A DNA stretch of 64,000 nucleotides from Crocinitomix sp044361315. GTDB taxonomy: Bacteria > Bacteroidota > Bacteroidia > Flavobacteriales_D > Crocinitomicaceae. The translations under genes were made by a program, and so were the position numbers. Of the stretch, positions 1 to 9,450 are shown in pieces. The stretch covers positions 118,535-182,534 of the forward strand of contig JBIKJA010000008.1 in NCBI GenBank assembly GCA_044361315.1, given 5' to 3'. Position 1 is the stretch's first letter; each line of letters opens with the position of its first letter. The notes beneath the pieces were generated by a model that saw only the letters and a program-made list of their open reading frames with translations, was not told the origin of the DNA and ran no database searches.

Positions 1-105
1 TTGTAAACATAGAATGTCTGGATTTTCAGATTTAAGCCACGAAATCCACTCTTTTTTTAAAACAGCACGAATACCATTGACATTATATGAAATTATTTTA
101 GCCAT
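1..105 (-). CDS. xth: Exodeoxyribonuclease III, N-terminal fragment (cut by window edge)
   Basis: The minus strand from an ATG at 103-105 reads without stops to base 1 and gives 35 residues beginning MAKIISYNVNGIRAVL and ending ENPDILCLQ. This matches the N-terminus of the exonuclease III/AP-endonuclease family, in which the Asn of SYNVNGIRA and the region leading to the metal-binding Glu after ...LCLQ are conserved. The enzyme repairs abasic sites and trims 3' ends of DNA. It is divergent from radA, another repair gene. A TAnnTTTG promoter box lies 17 bases upstream (122-129, minus). The remainder lies outside the window. Confidence 0.85.
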   Translation of the reverse strand, partial: MAKIISYNVNGIRAVLKKEWISWLKSENPDILCLQ

Positions 106-121
106 ACTTTTTGATTGTCTC

Positions 122-129
122 CAAAAATA
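122..129 (-). promoter_or_regulatory. Candidate -7 box for xth
   Basis: Read on the minus strand this is TATTTTTG, a match to the Bacteroidota -7 consensus TAnnTTTG. It is 16 bases before the xth ATG, the usual leader length in this window (about 16-27 bases). No clear -33 TTG is seen. Confidence 0.45.
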
Positions 130-175
130 AACATTTTAATGCTAAATCAGCCACCATTTAAAGTTGATTGTGATT

Positions 176-208
176 TTTGTTAATTCATCTAGAAAAGGGC
201 TATCTTTG
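176..208 (+). promoter_or_regulatory. Candidate promoter for radA
   Basis: TTTG at 176-179, a 21-base spacer, then TATCTTTG at 201-208. Both the -33 and the -7 elements of the Bacteroidota primary sigma factor consensus are present. It gives radA a leader of about 75 bases. Confidence 0.6.
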
Positions 209-286
209 AAAGTAATTATCAATTTTTTCCACATCGTAAATAGATTACGACCTGATTAAATAAACTTGTCGTTTAAATTGCATAAA

Positions 287-1654
287 ATGTCAAAAACAAA
301 AACATCTTTTTTTTGCCAAAATTGTGGTGCCGAGTCGCCAAAATGGGTAGGTAAATGTGGCTCTTGTAACGAATGGAACACCTATGTAGAAGAGGTTATC
401 CATAAAACCCCTAAAAGTGCAACTCCTTTTTCATCTTCTTCCTCCCAAAGAGCGGCGAAACCTCACCGATTGAATGAGATTGAAGAATATGAAGAACGAC
501 GAATTATGCTTTGCGACAGTGAGTTGAATCGTGTGCTAGGAGGTGGTGTTGTTCCTGGATCATTAGTGTTGTTTGGTGGCGAACCTGGGATTGGAAAATC
601 AACCCTTTTATTACAAATTGCCATTAAAGAAAAGGATAAAAAATTCCTCTATATTTCAGGGGAAGAAAGCGAGCAACAAATTAGCATGCGCGCAGATCGG
701 ATTGGGAAAGAAAACGAAAATTGTTTTGTACTAACGGAAACTTCGATGCAAAATATTTTTATCCAATTAGAAGCTGTAAATCCCGATATTTTGATCATTG
801 ATTCGATTCAAACCTTGCACTCAAGTAATGTCGAATCATCGCCAGGGAGTGTTTCGCAAATTAAAGAATGTACTGCCGAATTTTTGCGCTATGCAAAAGA
901 ATCAGGGACCCCTGTTTTTTTAATTGGTCATATTACCAAAGAAGGATCCTTAGCAGGACCAAAAGTGCTGGAACACATGGTAGATGCGGTATTAGTTTTT
1001 GAAGGCGATCGAAATCATGTCTATCGTCTGGTGAGATCAGTCAAAAATAGATTTGGATCAACTAATGAAATTGGAATTTATGAAATGAATGGGAATGGAC
1101 TCCGCCAAGTGGAAAATCCTTCTGAAATTTTAATTACACATAACGAAGAGCGGCTAAGTGGGATTGCAATTGCATCGACCTTAGAAGGGATTCGACCCAT
1201 GCTAATTGAAATTCAAGCCTTGGTCAGCTCTGCGGCGTATGGAATGCCCCAACGTTCCTCAACTGGATTTGATTTAAGAAGATTGAATATGTTGTTGGCC
1301 GTGTTGGAAAAACGATGCGGATTTAAATTGGGAGCAAAAGATGTTTTTTTAAATATTGCAGGCGGAATCAAAGTAAACGACCCAGCAATAGATTTGGCAG
1401 TGGTGTGTGCGATCATGTCATCGAACGCTAATATTCCAATTCCTGCCAATATTTGTTTTTCGGCCGAACTTAGCCTTTCTGGAGAAATTAGAGCGATTAA
1501 TCGAACAGATCAGCGTATTGTCGAAGCAGAAAAAATGGGATTTGAACAGATTATTATTTCTAAGTACAATAAAGGTATTAAACAGTCTGATTTTAACATC
1601 CAGATTCATCAAGTTGCGAAAATCGAAGACGCCATCCGAATTATATTTGGTTGA
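287..1654 (+). CDS. radA: DNA repair protein RadA
   Basis: RadA is a RecA-like ATPase that promotes branch migration in recombinational repair. From the ATG at 287 the protein has 455 residues, the usual RadA length. An upstream TTG in frame (266) is unlikely because family members begin M-(A/S)-K-T-K-T as here. Visible are the N-terminal four-cysteine zinc finger (FFCQNCG ... KCGSC), Walker A GGEPGIGKST near residue 98, the diagnostic KNRFG motif near 254, and a C-terminal Lon-protease-like domain without a protease role. It stands alone in its transcript or reads on towards porZ after a 136-base gap. Confidence 0.95.
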   Translation: MSKTKTSFFCQNCGAESPKWVGKCGSCNEWNTYVEEVIHKTPKSATPFSSSSSQRAAKPHRLNEIEEYEERRIMLCDSELNRVLGGGVVPGSLVLFGGEPGIGKSTLLLQIAIKEKDKKFLYISGEESEQQISMRADRIGKENENCFVLTETSMQNIFIQLEAVNPDILIIDSIQTLHSSNVESSPGSVSQIKECTAEFLRYAKESGTPVFLIGHITKEGSLAGPKVLEHMVDAVLVFEGDRNHVYRLVRSVKNRFGSTNEIGIYEMNGNGLRQVENPSEILITHNEERLSGIAIASTLEGIRPMLIEIQALVSSAAYGMPQRSSTGFDLRRLNMLLAVLEKRCGFKLGAKDVFLNIAGGIKVNDPAIDLAVVCAIMSSNANIPIPANICFSAELSLSGEIRAINRTDQRIVEAEKMGFEQIIISKYNKGIKQSDFNIQIHQVAKIEDAIRIIFG

Positions 1655-1712
1655 TAATCGATTAAATCTCTTTTTTCTAAACAATAATTTAGACGAAATA
1701 CGGTTATTTATA

Positions 1713-1720
1713 TAAATTTG
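1713..1720 (+). promoter_or_regulatory. Candidate -7 box for porZ-recO
   Basis: TAAATTTG, a full match to TAnnTTTG, lies 70 bases before the porZ start in the radA-porZ gap. No convincing -33 TTG. It would serve porZ and recO, which are 2 bases apart. Confidence 0.4.
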
Positions 1721-1790
1721 AAAGGAGTAGATTTTTTAAGGGATTAATGCATAAAAAAATTTGTTGCCTTTTTTATAACTGACGATTAAA

Positions 1791-4100
1791 ATGAAATACA
1801 AAAGTTTTAAATCACTCTTTATTTTTTTGCTGATTACCAATACTTTTATTGGAGGTGCGCAAATTGGGATGAACCAATGGAGGATTCATTTTTCTGCCTT
1901 TAATGCAATAGGGATTTGCGAAACGGAGAACGAAGTAATTATGGCCTGTTCGAATGGGTTGGTTCGATATGATTTGTCGTATAACTCTTTGGAGCAATTG
2001 ACCTTAACAAATGGGTTGAGTGATTTAGATATTACTTCGATAGCAAGTGATATTAATACCGTAAGTGTTGGTTATTTAAGCGGAAATTTTGACATTATTG
2101 AAGGAAATACGATTACGAATGTCCCTTGGATTAAAAAGGCTGATATATCAGGGGATAAGACTATTTTTAATTTTTACTACGATGGCGACATTATTTATAT
2201 TTCAACGGGAATTGGATTGATAGTTTTTGACAATAAAAAAAAAGAGATTAAAGACACGTATTATCCTTATATTAATCCAGTTGTTTATGACGTAACTATT
2301 TATAAAGACACCATCTATGCAGCCACCGAAAAGGGTATTTATTTTGCATCTAAATCGGCTGGCTTTTTGAACGATCTTGCCAATTGGGAAAAATTAGTGG
2401 ATTTGCCAGCGACCCTCGTAAATGAGTCATTTAACCAAATTGAAACTTTTGGAAACAGATTGTTTTTCGCGTATAATTCATTAAATTTTAACGAGGATAC
2501 AGTTTATTATTTTCAAGATAACGTTCTTAATAAATTACCGGCACCTGTTAACTTAAGCGAAATGAAAGCAGATGAAGATCGATTGTTATTGACGTATTCC
2601 ACCTCTGTTCAAGCGTTAAACACCGATTTGGTCGAAATTGATTTGATTTTTGATTATCCCAACGGGACACCATTTCCAAAAGCGAGTATTTTTAGGGATA
2701 ATTATTATTGGATCGCAGATGCCAACAATGGAATGGTGAAATCCTTAAATTCGTTTGATGCAACGTCCATTTATGTAAATTCTCCAGCCACAGACGGGAG
2801 TTATCGACTGGATATTCAATATGGGAAGGTGTTAGTTGCTGGGGGAGGTGTCACTCAAAATTTACAAAATAATTATTTCAGAAATGGGGTTTACTTGTTT
2901 GAAGATGAGGAATGGACTAATTTTAATTACAAAACAGACGATTCAATTAAATTAGATAAAGATTGGGATTTTATTTCTGTTGCTGTTAATCAATCAAATA
3001 ATGAGCAATTTGCCTTCGCAAGTTTTTCAGAAGGAGGACTAAAGATAGTGAATGATGGAACCAAAATTTCAGAAGTGTACACCAGCGAAAATTCGGTTTT
3101 GGAAAATTCTGCAGGACGGATTAATATTAGCGATTTGAAATATGATGATGATGGTAATTTGTGGCTGATTAATGCTGGGATTAAACCATTAAAAGTGCTA
3201 AGGCCTGATGGAACTTGGTATGAATATTCACTCGGCGCAGCTTCAAACGGAAAAATCCCCTATCGTTTGTTAATAGATGAAATAGGAAATAAATGGGTTG
3301 GAGTGACGAATGTTGGTTTGGTGGCGTTTAACGAAAATGGAACTTTTGACGATGAGTCGGATGATAACCTCCGAGTTTTGGTAGCAAATGAAGGTTTTGG
3401 AAATTTACCTTCGATCTTTGTGAAAGGACTTGCTCAGGATGTAGATGGTGAAATTTGGATAGGAACTGAATCGGGATTGGTGGTACTTTATTCAAGAAGC
3501 GAGCTGTATGATGGCGGTTATGGAAAGTATGATGCAAACCCTATTTTATTAACGGTGAATGGTGAAGTAGAGCGTTTGTTGGGTGAAACCTATATCACCG
3601 CAATTGCAGTAGACGGAGGAAATAGAAAATGGATTGGAACAAGTTCTTCAGGCGTTTTTTGTTTTTCGCCAGATGGTCTAGAAGAGATCTATCGATTTAA
3701 TGAAGAAAACAGTCCACTTATTTCTGACAATATCTTAGATATTAAGATTGATCAATTATCTGGAGAGGTTTATTTTGCCACCGAAAAAGGGTTGGTTTCA
3801 TTTCGTTCGGATGCCTCTTTAGGGGATAGTGATTTTAGCACAGTCTCCGTTTTTCCTAATCCAGTGCGTCCTGAATATGCAGGACCAATTACTGTGCAAG
3901 GTTTAGGTTACGACTCGGATGTGAAAATTACGGATGTTTCAGGGAATCTTATTTATCAAACGTTTTCTAATGGAGGAACTGTGATTTGGAATGGATTGAC
4001 TTTAACAGGCGAGCGTGTGCAATCGGGCGTATATTTAGTTTGGTCGGGTAGTCTAGAAGGTAAAGGTAAAAATGTATCCAAAATAGTTTTTATCAATTAA
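1791..4100 (+). CDS. porZ: T9SS attachment-complex protein PorZ
   Basis: A 769-aa exported protein close to the length of Porphyromonas PorZ. A signal peptide covers about residues 1-23 (MKYKSFKSLFIFLLITNTF). The body consists of two-component-regulator-propeller-like blades (repeats such as GNLWLINAG, GNKWVGVTNVG, GEIWIGTESG, NRKWIGTSSSG), and the last 80 residues form a T9SS type-A-like sorting fold (VFPNPVRPEYAGPITVQGL ... SGVYLVWSG). In the family PorZ acts at the cell surface with PorU, PorV and PorQ to process and attach T9SS cargo. Position directly before recO is common in Flavobacteriia. It ends 2 bases before recO, so the pair is probably one transcript. The identification rests on domain architecture and neighbours. 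Confidence 0.85.
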   Translation: MKYKSFKSLFIFLLITNTFIGGAQIGMNQWRIHFSAFNAIGICETENEVIMACSNGLVRYDLSYNSLEQLTLTNGLSDLDITSIASDINTVSVGYLSGNFDIIEGNTITNVPWIKKADISGDKTIFNFYYDGDIIYISTGIGLIVFDNKKKEIKDTYYPYINPVVYDVTIYKDTIYAATEKGIYFASKSAGFLNDLANWEKLVDLPATLVNESFNQIETFGNRLFFAYNSLNFNEDTVYYFQDNVLNKLPAPVNLSEMKADEDRLLLTYSTSVQALNTDLVEIDLIFDYPNGTPFPKASIFRDNYYWIADANNGMVKSLNSFDATSIYVNSPATDGSYRLDIQYGKVLVAGGGVTQNLQNNYFRNGVYLFEDEEWTNFNYKTDDSIKLDKDWDFISVAVNQSNNEQFAFASFSEGGLKIVNDGTKISEVYTSENSVLENSAGRINISDLKYDDDGNLWLINAGIKPLKVLRPDGTWYEYSLGAASNGKIPYRLLIDEIGNKWVGVTNVGLVAFNENGTFDDESDDNLRVLVANEGFGNLPSIFVKGLAQDVDGEIWIGTESGLVVLYSRSELYDGGYGKYDANPILLTVNGEVERLLGETYITAIAVDGGNRKWIGTSSSGVFCFSPDGLEEIYRFNEENSPLISDNILDIKIDQLSGEVYFATEKGLVSFRSDASLGDSDFSTVSVFPNPVRPEYAGPITVQGLGYDSDVKITDVSGNLIYQTFSNGGTVIWNGLTLTGERVQSGVYLVWSGSLEGKGKNVSKIVFIN

Positions 4101-4102
4101 AA

Positions 4103-4816
4103 ATGCGTTTGCACACCAAAGGAATTGTACTGCGAAAAACAGATTATTCTGAAACAAGTGTGGTTCTTCAAATTTTAACTCCCAAATACGGGGTAAAAGG
4201 ATTTATCTTTCAAGGTGCAAAAAGGAAAAACAAAAAGGGAAATATAATTGCCCCTTTAAGTCTAATTGACATTGAATATTATCAACGAAATGAAAGTGAT
4301 TTGGCCAAAATTACAGCAATTGAATCCGCATTGATTTATAAAACGATTCCTTTTGATCCCTATAAATCAAGTATTGTTTTTTTTATGAATGAGGTTTTAA
4401 ACGCCACCATAAAAGAAAATCAAGAGAACGAAGACTTGTTTGAATTTCTTGAAAACATCCTAGAAACGTTGGATTTAAGTGACCATGTTTCGAATTTTAC
4501 CATTAAATTTCTTTACCGTTTGACAAAGTACTTAGGCTTTTATCCAAAAGAAATTGATGCACCCGTTTACCTTGATTTGCAAGAATGTACCTATACGAAA
4601 TATCAACCTAATCATGGTGCTTATTTAAGTCCCGAGCAATCGGCCTTATTACTTACTTTTTCAAAAGCAACGTTTGATGGGCAATTGGATCCAATCATTG
4701 ATTTAAAAACCAGAAGAGAATTGGTTTATTCGCTGCTTAATTATTACCATGTCGTTTTCGATAATTTTAAACCAATTCAAAGCTTGGCGGTGTTGGAATC
4801 TACTTTTCACAGCTAA
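4103..4816 (+). CDS. recO: DNA repair protein RecO
   Basis: 237 aa. The N-terminal OB fold is clear (KGIVLRKTDYSETSVVLQIL ... GVKGFIFQGAKR), followed by the helical RecO C-domain. RecO works with RecR to load RecA onto SSB-coated single-stranded DNA. The usual C-terminal CxxC...CxxC zinc site is missing: only one cysteine is seen (LDLQECTY), a loss common in Bacteroidota RecO. The start is 2 bases after the porZ stop, suggesting coupled expression. A bidirectional terminator follows. Confidence 0.92.
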   Translation: MRLHTKGIVLRKTDYSETSVVLQILTPKYGVKGFIFQGAKRKNKKGNIIAPLSLIDIEYYQRNESDLAKITAIESALIYKTIPFDPYKSSIVFFMNEVLNATIKENQENEDLFEFLENILETLDLSDHVSNFTIKFLYRLTKYLGFYPKEIDAPVYLDLQECTYTKYQPNHGAYLSPEQSALLLTFSKATFDGQLDPIIDLKTRRELVYSLLNYYHVVFDNFKPIQSLAVLESTFHS

Positions 4817-4842
4817 AATTTTAACCAACACATGGGTAAAAA

Positions 4843-4874
4843 AAAGACGTTGAGATCTTCATCCCAACGTCTTT
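4843..4874. terminator. Bidirectional terminator between recO and the M43 protease
   Basis: Perfect 10-bp inverted repeat AAAGACGTTG / CAACGTCTTT, with three more pairs inside (GAT/ATC) after one mismatch. It lies between converging genes and is flanked by A-rich bases on the left and CTTT on the right, so it can end both transcripts. Confidence 0.75.
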
Positions 4875-4892
4875 CACTAATTATTTGAGTGT

Positions 4893-7829
4893 TTATCTTA
4901 ACACTATTTTCTTTATCACTGTTTCGTTTTCAGATTCAATCACAGCAAAATAAACTCCTTTTGCTAATTGACTCAAATCAAACGTAAGTGTATTGTTTGA
5001 AACATTCGTATAACGTTCAGAAACTACCTCTTCACCAATTACAGAGACAAAACGGATGAATAAATCTTTTGCCTCAATCAAGTTAAATCGAACATTGATT
5101 TCATTGGCAGTAGGATTAGGGAATATATCTAAACTTTTGTCCAGATCAATTCCAACAATTCCTGATCCATCGTCTGCGAAAACAGTAACATCTAAACTTA
5201 CTTCACAGTCTGAGTCGTCAATTACATTACATACATACGTGGTGGTTACAAGTGGCGCAACGGTTACTGTGGCTGTATTTCCAACATAGGTAGCACCTGC
5301 ATACCACGTCCAAAACGAACCACCAGTTACGGTTAAATCAATCGATTCGCCTGGGGTAATTACTACATCAGGACTAATGCTTGGTGAAAACGAATTAATG
5401 TTTGTTACAATAGCGACACCACTAAATTCGCAGTTAGCATCATCTTTCACCACAAAATTATAGGTATTGGCTGTTAAACCGGTAAATGTGCTTGTTCCAA
5501 CAAAGGAAGCTCCATCGTTAATTGAGTATTGATAAGGTGCACCATCTCCTCCCGTGGCATTAAACGTGACAATTCCATCAGCATCAGAACAATTTTCAGG
5601 AGTGATGGACTTGGTCACATTAATAGCTGGGTTTACTGTTAACGTGTAAACATCCGAAATATCGCTTTCACACGATCCATCTGCGATTAATCGAATAGTC
5701 CATGTTCCAGCATCAAACGATGCAGTTAAATTAGCTTCATCATAATAATAATAATCCGCTCCATCCGAAATATCCCAATAATAACTTGTTGTATTTAATG
5801 AACCAAACCCGTTCATTGTGACCTCCATTCCTTCGCATGTTTCAGTGACTGGGAAGGACACAACCGCCACCGGATCTGGACCATTTGAGGTCAACACATC
5901 CATAATTAACGAACAATCAGGCGTGCCTAAAAACACATCCGATGTGCGTGTCCATCCAACCCCACCTGTAATTAAACAACTGGTGGTACTTGTTCCAGAT
6001 GGTCGGTCGGAGAAATTTGTGGTAGCAAAAACAACAGTGTCAAAACCAGCGCCGTAATTTAATAGCATGCCTACCCAAAAATTTCCGGACACAGCAATTC
6101 CGGTTGTAAAATCGATTGTATTTATAAATCCTTCATCCAAATCCGACAAAGGAACAACTTTGGAACCAAGAATAGCACCTGGTTCACCCGAAGCATCAGA
6201 CCAAACGCGGAAGGTAACATTGCTTGCGCCACCAATATCATCTACCTGTATAATTGGAACACGAATTCTTTTCACAAATGTTGGTCCAGGAACATTGAAA
6301 AATTCGGCATAAGCATCAACACGAAGGGCTCCGTCATCCAACGTAAGTAGCGAAGGGTAATAACCAGCTTCAGTTCCGACTGAATAATACGCTAGGTTGT
6401 CAAATTCATCTTCGGTATAATTCCGCAAAGTATCGCACGAAGCTGCACCAGCACCCCCTTCAATAACGGAAATATAATTAGTTTTTACTTCAGTATCTGA
6501 TCCTTCGCCATTGGAGGCGACAAGGGTGATTGTTTTTAATCCAGCACTGTTGAATTGTATCACCGGATTTTCACTTGCCGCTGTTGTGCCTCCTATAAAA
6601 CTTACGCCTGTCATTGGAGAAATTGTCCAACTCCAAGTAGTAGGATAATTAGTACTCAAATCTGTAAAATTTACTGATCCTGTTTCAATTACGGTGGTGA
6701 TATCTGCCACGAAATTTGCAACGGGTGGCATTGGAAATGGTGTGTCGCAAACGTCAGACGTGGTTAATTCCTCTCTAGAACCCTCTAATACTAGGTGCAT
6801 TAGATTTACTTGATCCTCGGTAAACATTACGGTACAGTTCGAATAATCCATGAAATTTTCGTACTGAGTTTGAATGCCTGGGCAGGTCATTTGAGAACCT
6901 GAACAAGATCCTCCATAATTAAACGAAGGTCCTGCGTTATTAGGGGTGTCTGCCAAACCGTCATCTGTTCCACAACTTCCTGCACCGCCTCCCCATGTGT
7001 GGTCTAATCCTAAAAAGTGACCTATCTCATGCGTTAATACATGGTTTGTTGGGTCAGTACCTAAATTATAATCAATAACAATTCCGTCAATTGAAGCCGG
7101 AGGTAATGATCCAATAGTTGGTTTGTAAGCATAACCTGCGACACCTGAACCAGCTCCGTTGGTGATGTCACAAATCCAAATATTTAAATAACGATCGCGG
7201 TCCCAACCCTCGGTTCCGGTATCTCCACCGTCAGAACCTTTCATTTTGTTAGTTTCGGTGTCTGGATTAAACCATACTTCTGCGGTTGGTACTCGGTGAA
7301 TTCCATATTCAACCAAAGGCAAACCAACTTCATTTTGCTTAGCTAAGCAAAACTCAATGTCCGCATTGTCAGGAATAAAACCAAAACCACTGCGAGCTTC
7401 TCCAACATCGGGATTAGAAGCACTAAAATCTTCATTCACTGCATCTAATAAGGCAATAATATCATCCGCTGAAATATTTTCAGCTGGGGTATTATAGATG
7501 ACATGGAAAATTACTGGAATCGTATAAGTTGATCGATCTCCACCTGTTCGGGTGCTTGCCAGATTTGATTGATAAGCTTCTTCGGCACGGTATTTTTCTG
7601 TGATGCCTGCTTTTTCAATCCAATCGGTGGTTAAAGCATCTTGCAGACACTTTTCACCAGCGTGTTCGTGATGAAAATCGGGTGAATAATGCAAAAAACT
7701 CTCGGTTTTTGCTAAATTTCCTTTTACTGGTGAGGAAGTTAACGGTTTACTTAAGAATTGTCCATACCCAATGGTAAAATTGAGGAATAAAAAAGAAAAC
7801 ACTAATTTGTACAGTAGTTGTTGGCGCAT
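4893..7829 (-). CDS. Secreted M43 metalloprotease with PKD, SprB-repeat and T9SS sorting domain
   Basis: 978 aa. Signal peptide at about 1-23. A pappalysin-type (M43) zinc protease domain occupies about 95-355, with the catalytic motif HEIGHFLGLDH near 266 and the Met-turn NFMDYS near 330. Next come a PKD domain (about 370-455), a jelly-roll-like stretch (VTFRVWSDASGEPGAIL), another Ig-like stretch, a SprB-type repeat (FNATGGDGAPYQYSINDG), and a type-A T9SS sorting domain (about 905-978, DIFPNPTANEINVRFNL ... GVYFAVIESENETVIKKI). Such enzymes are exported by T9SS and degrade extracellular protein. The exact substrate cannot be read. It is monocistronic, between two hairpin terminators. Confidence 0.9.
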   Translation of the reverse strand: MRQQLLYKLVFSFLFLNFTIGYGQFLSKPLTSSPVKGNLAKTESFLHYSPDFHHEHAGEKCLQDALTTDWIEKAGITEKYRAEEAYQSNLASTRTGGDRSTYTIPVIFHVIYNTPAENISADDIIALLDAVNEDFSASNPDVGEARSGFGFIPDNADIEFCLAKQNEVGLPLVEYGIHRVPTAEVWFNPDTETNKMKGSDGGDTGTEGWDRDRYLNIWICDITNGAGSGVAGYAYKPTIGSLPPASIDGIVIDYNLGTDPTNHVLTHEIGHFLGLDHTWGGGAGSCGTDDGLADTPNNAGPSFNYGGSCSGSQMTCPGIQTQYENFMDYSNCTVMFTEDQVNLMHLVLEGSREELTTSDVCDTPFPMPPVANFVADITTVIETGSVNFTDLSTNYPTTWSWTISPMTGVSFIGGTTAASENPVIQFNSAGLKTITLVASNGEGSDTEVKTNYISVIEGGAGAASCDTLRNYTEDEFDNLAYYSVGTEAGYYPSLLTLDDGALRVDAYAEFFNVPGPTFVKRIRVPIIQVDDIGGASNVTFRVWSDASGEPGAILGSKVVPLSDLDEGFINTIDFTTGIAVSGNFWVGMLLNYGAGFDTVVFATTNFSDRPSGTSTTSCLITGGVGWTRTSDVFLGTPDCSLIMDVLTSNGPDPVAVVSFPVTETCEGMEVTMNGFGSLNTTSYYWDISDGADYYYYDEANLTASFDAGTWTIRLIADGSCESDISDVYTLTVNPAINVTKSITPENCSDADGIVTFNATGGDGAPYQYSINDGASFVGTSTFTGLTANTYNFVVKDDANCEFSGVAIVTNINSFSPSISPDVVITPGESIDLTVTGGSFWTWYAGATYVGNTATVTVAPLVTTTYVCNVIDDSDCEVSLDVTVFADDGSGIVGIDLDKSLDIFPNPTANEINVRFNLIEAKDLFIRFVSVIGEEVVSERYTNVSNNTLTFDLSQLAKGVYFAVIESENETVIKKIVLR

Positions 7830-7879
7830 AGTTAAAATTTAGTTCAAGAAATATAGAAATAAAAATTGATACAACAAAA

Positions 7880-7910
7880 AAAGTCGTTAGATAATTATGC
7901 TAACGACTTT
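7880..7910 (-). terminator. Terminator of the C1 peptidase gene
   Basis: Perfect 11-bp stem AAAGTCGTTAG / CTAACGACTTT with a 9-base loop, 22 bases beyond the stop of the minus-strand C1 peptidase. On the minus strand the stem is followed by TTTGTTG. Confidence 0.75.
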
Positions 7911-7932
7911 TATAATTTATAAAAACAAGGTT

Positions 7933-9177
7933 TTATTGGATGTTCAATTTCTTTTTTAACTCTTTGGACATTCCATCTTTATGGACATAAATATTAATGG
8001 TTTTGTATTTAAAATACGCTTCTGAAACGTATAAATACCCACCGCAAGGGTTAGAAGTGCCCCAAGAGTTTTTTACCAATAAATATTTTTTTCCATTTTG
8101 ATCTTTATATAATCCAACAGCGTGCATTCCGTGATCGTCAGTGGTTAATTTGCTGTCGTATCCTTTTTGTCTGCTTTCTTGGGTAATAACTTCTTCCTCC
8201 ACAGGTTCCATAAAACAATTGGCTTGTTTTTCGGCGCCAGCATCTGAGAAGTTTTTATTGTCTCGACCGCTCACCACGATGGTTGATTTATCTTTAGGAA
8301 CGACAGCCAAGCCAGATCGGTAATCAAAATAATTTTCAGAAACGTCAGCTCCCCAAGCAAAGGTAAACCCTTTGTTTAATGCGTATTCCGCTGCTTTCCA
8401 TAATTCGTCTAAAGGGACATTGTACGAGTTGTCCCACACCCAATTGTCTGCAATTGCCAACTGACATTCTTGATTAAAAGGGTGATTTGAAAAAGAGGTT
8501 AAAGAAACATAATCGTCCATATTTAATCCTAACTCATCGCGATACGAAATTGGGTTGTACTCTTTACCGTCTACTTTAAATTTAAAATCTTCTGTTTTTT
8601 CAGGTACTGCTCCTAAATAGGCATCCAACACTCCACGAATGGCCTTTATCCAAGCTGGTGAAAGTCCTTGATTTTTTGGAAGTTCGTTTCGCGCTTTTAA
8701 AACCCCTTCAACAGCCCCATCCAATACGGCGTAAAGTTCAGAATGCGAATGCGTTTCAGATCCATAATTTAATCCTGAAAAAGCCGAAGTTGGCACAATT
8801 CCGAATCGTTTAATTACCCAAGGAATGTCGTGAAAAGCCCCACCTTGATCAAAATTTGTATTTCCATCCGTGCGGATATATTTATCTGCTTTGCCTAAAT
8901 AAGCTTGGTAAACGATATACATTTCTGATAAATCGTATCCTTTTTTACCCATTCTAATTAATTCAGATTCAAAAAAGGACATCGCAGAAAAGCTCCAGCA
9001 GGTGCCCGTGCCGCCTTGCGATAAAACGGGAGTTGCATCCAGATGGGCGATTTTTTCAAATTTATAACTGCTGCCTTCTTTGTTGGTAGATGTTTCTTGA
9101 GCAAAAACGCTGACCCCCGCTAAAAAGAGAGAGGTTCCTAAAAGTAGTTGTTTTAATTTCATTTGTTTCATTTTCAT
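7933..9177 (-). CDS. Exported C1 cysteine peptidase, bleomycin hydrolase/PepC type
   Basis: 414 aa. A signal peptide (about 1-26, ending VSVFAQ) marks export, unlike cytoplasmic bleomycin hydrolases. The C1B catalytic Cys sits in QGGTGTCWSFS (Cys60), the catalytic His in DDHGMHAVGLY and the Asn in LLVKNSWG. Family members are aminopeptidases, often hexameric. Versions with a signal peptide are common in Bacteroidota and probably degrade peptides in the periplasm or outside the cell. Several in-frame ATGs near the start (9177, 9171, 9162) leave the exact N-terminus open. It has its own terminator downstream. Confidence 0.88.
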   Translation of the reverse strand: MKMKQMKLKQLLLGTSLFLAGVSVFAQETSTNKEGSSYKFEKIAHLDATPVLSQGGTGTCWSFSAMSFFESELIRMGKKGYDLSEMYIVYQAYLGKADKYIRTDGNTNFDQGGAFHDIPWVIKRFGIVPTSAFSGLNYGSETHSHSELYAVLDGAVEGVLKARNELPKNQGLSPAWIKAIRGVLDAYLGAVPEKTEDFKFKVDGKEYNPISYRDELGLNMDDYVSLTSFSNHPFNQECQLAIADNWVWDNSYNVPLDELWKAAEYALNKGFTFAWGADVSENYFDYRSGLAVVPKDKSTIVVSGRDNKNFSDAGAEKQANCFMEPVEEEVITQESRQKGYDSKLTTDDHGMHAVGLYKDQNGKKYLLVKNSWGTSNPCGGYLYVSEAYFKYKTINIYVHKDGMSKELKKKLNIQ

Positions 9178-9316
9178 GGTTAGTCGATTCTTTTTAAGTA
9201 AGCTTTAAAAAGGTTTGACGATAAATGTAGGAAACTTTATTTTAATCATTCGTCCGTTCGTCATAATTTTATGGTGGAAGCAATTTTTTTTCGCAAAAGG
9301 GATATAAGCGGCAGCT

Positions 9317-9366
9317 CCCCAACGCGTTGGGGACTATAGCGTTTAGCCCAGTCCCGACTGTCGGGA
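9317..9366. repeat. GC-rich double palindrome, REP-like
   Basis: In an AT-rich gap there are two palindromes: TCCCCAACGCGTTGGGGA (9316-9333, perfect) and TCCCGACTGTCGGGA (9352-9366, 7-bp arms around one base). The intervening bases (ACTATAGCGTTTAGCCCAG) resemble short palindromic intergenic repeats I associate with Bacteroidota genomes. No protein is encoded. The gap 9178-9405 holds nothing else that I can identify. Confidence 0.5.
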
Positions 9367-9437
9367 TTTGCCCAACTAAAGAAAAATAGTTAAACTCATT
9401 TTCTATTGATAAATAACTACCGTGATAATTTTCCTTG

Positions 9438-9445
9438 TAAATTTG
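9438..9445 (+). promoter_or_regulatory. -7 box directly before the DUF2480 start codon
   Basis: TAAATTTG, then only TACGT, then ATG at 9451. The expected transcription start falls on or within two bases of the A of ATG, so the mRNA may have no leader. Confidence 0.5.
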
Positions 9446-9450
9446 TACGT

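Noticed and set aside
266..286. TTG start for radA
   Set aside because: Family N-terminus begins at the ATG at 287.
1720..1730. AAAGGAGTAG read as a Shine-Dalgarno site
   Set aside because: It is about 60 bases before porZ and other genes in the window show no such sites; Bacteroidota generally do not use them.
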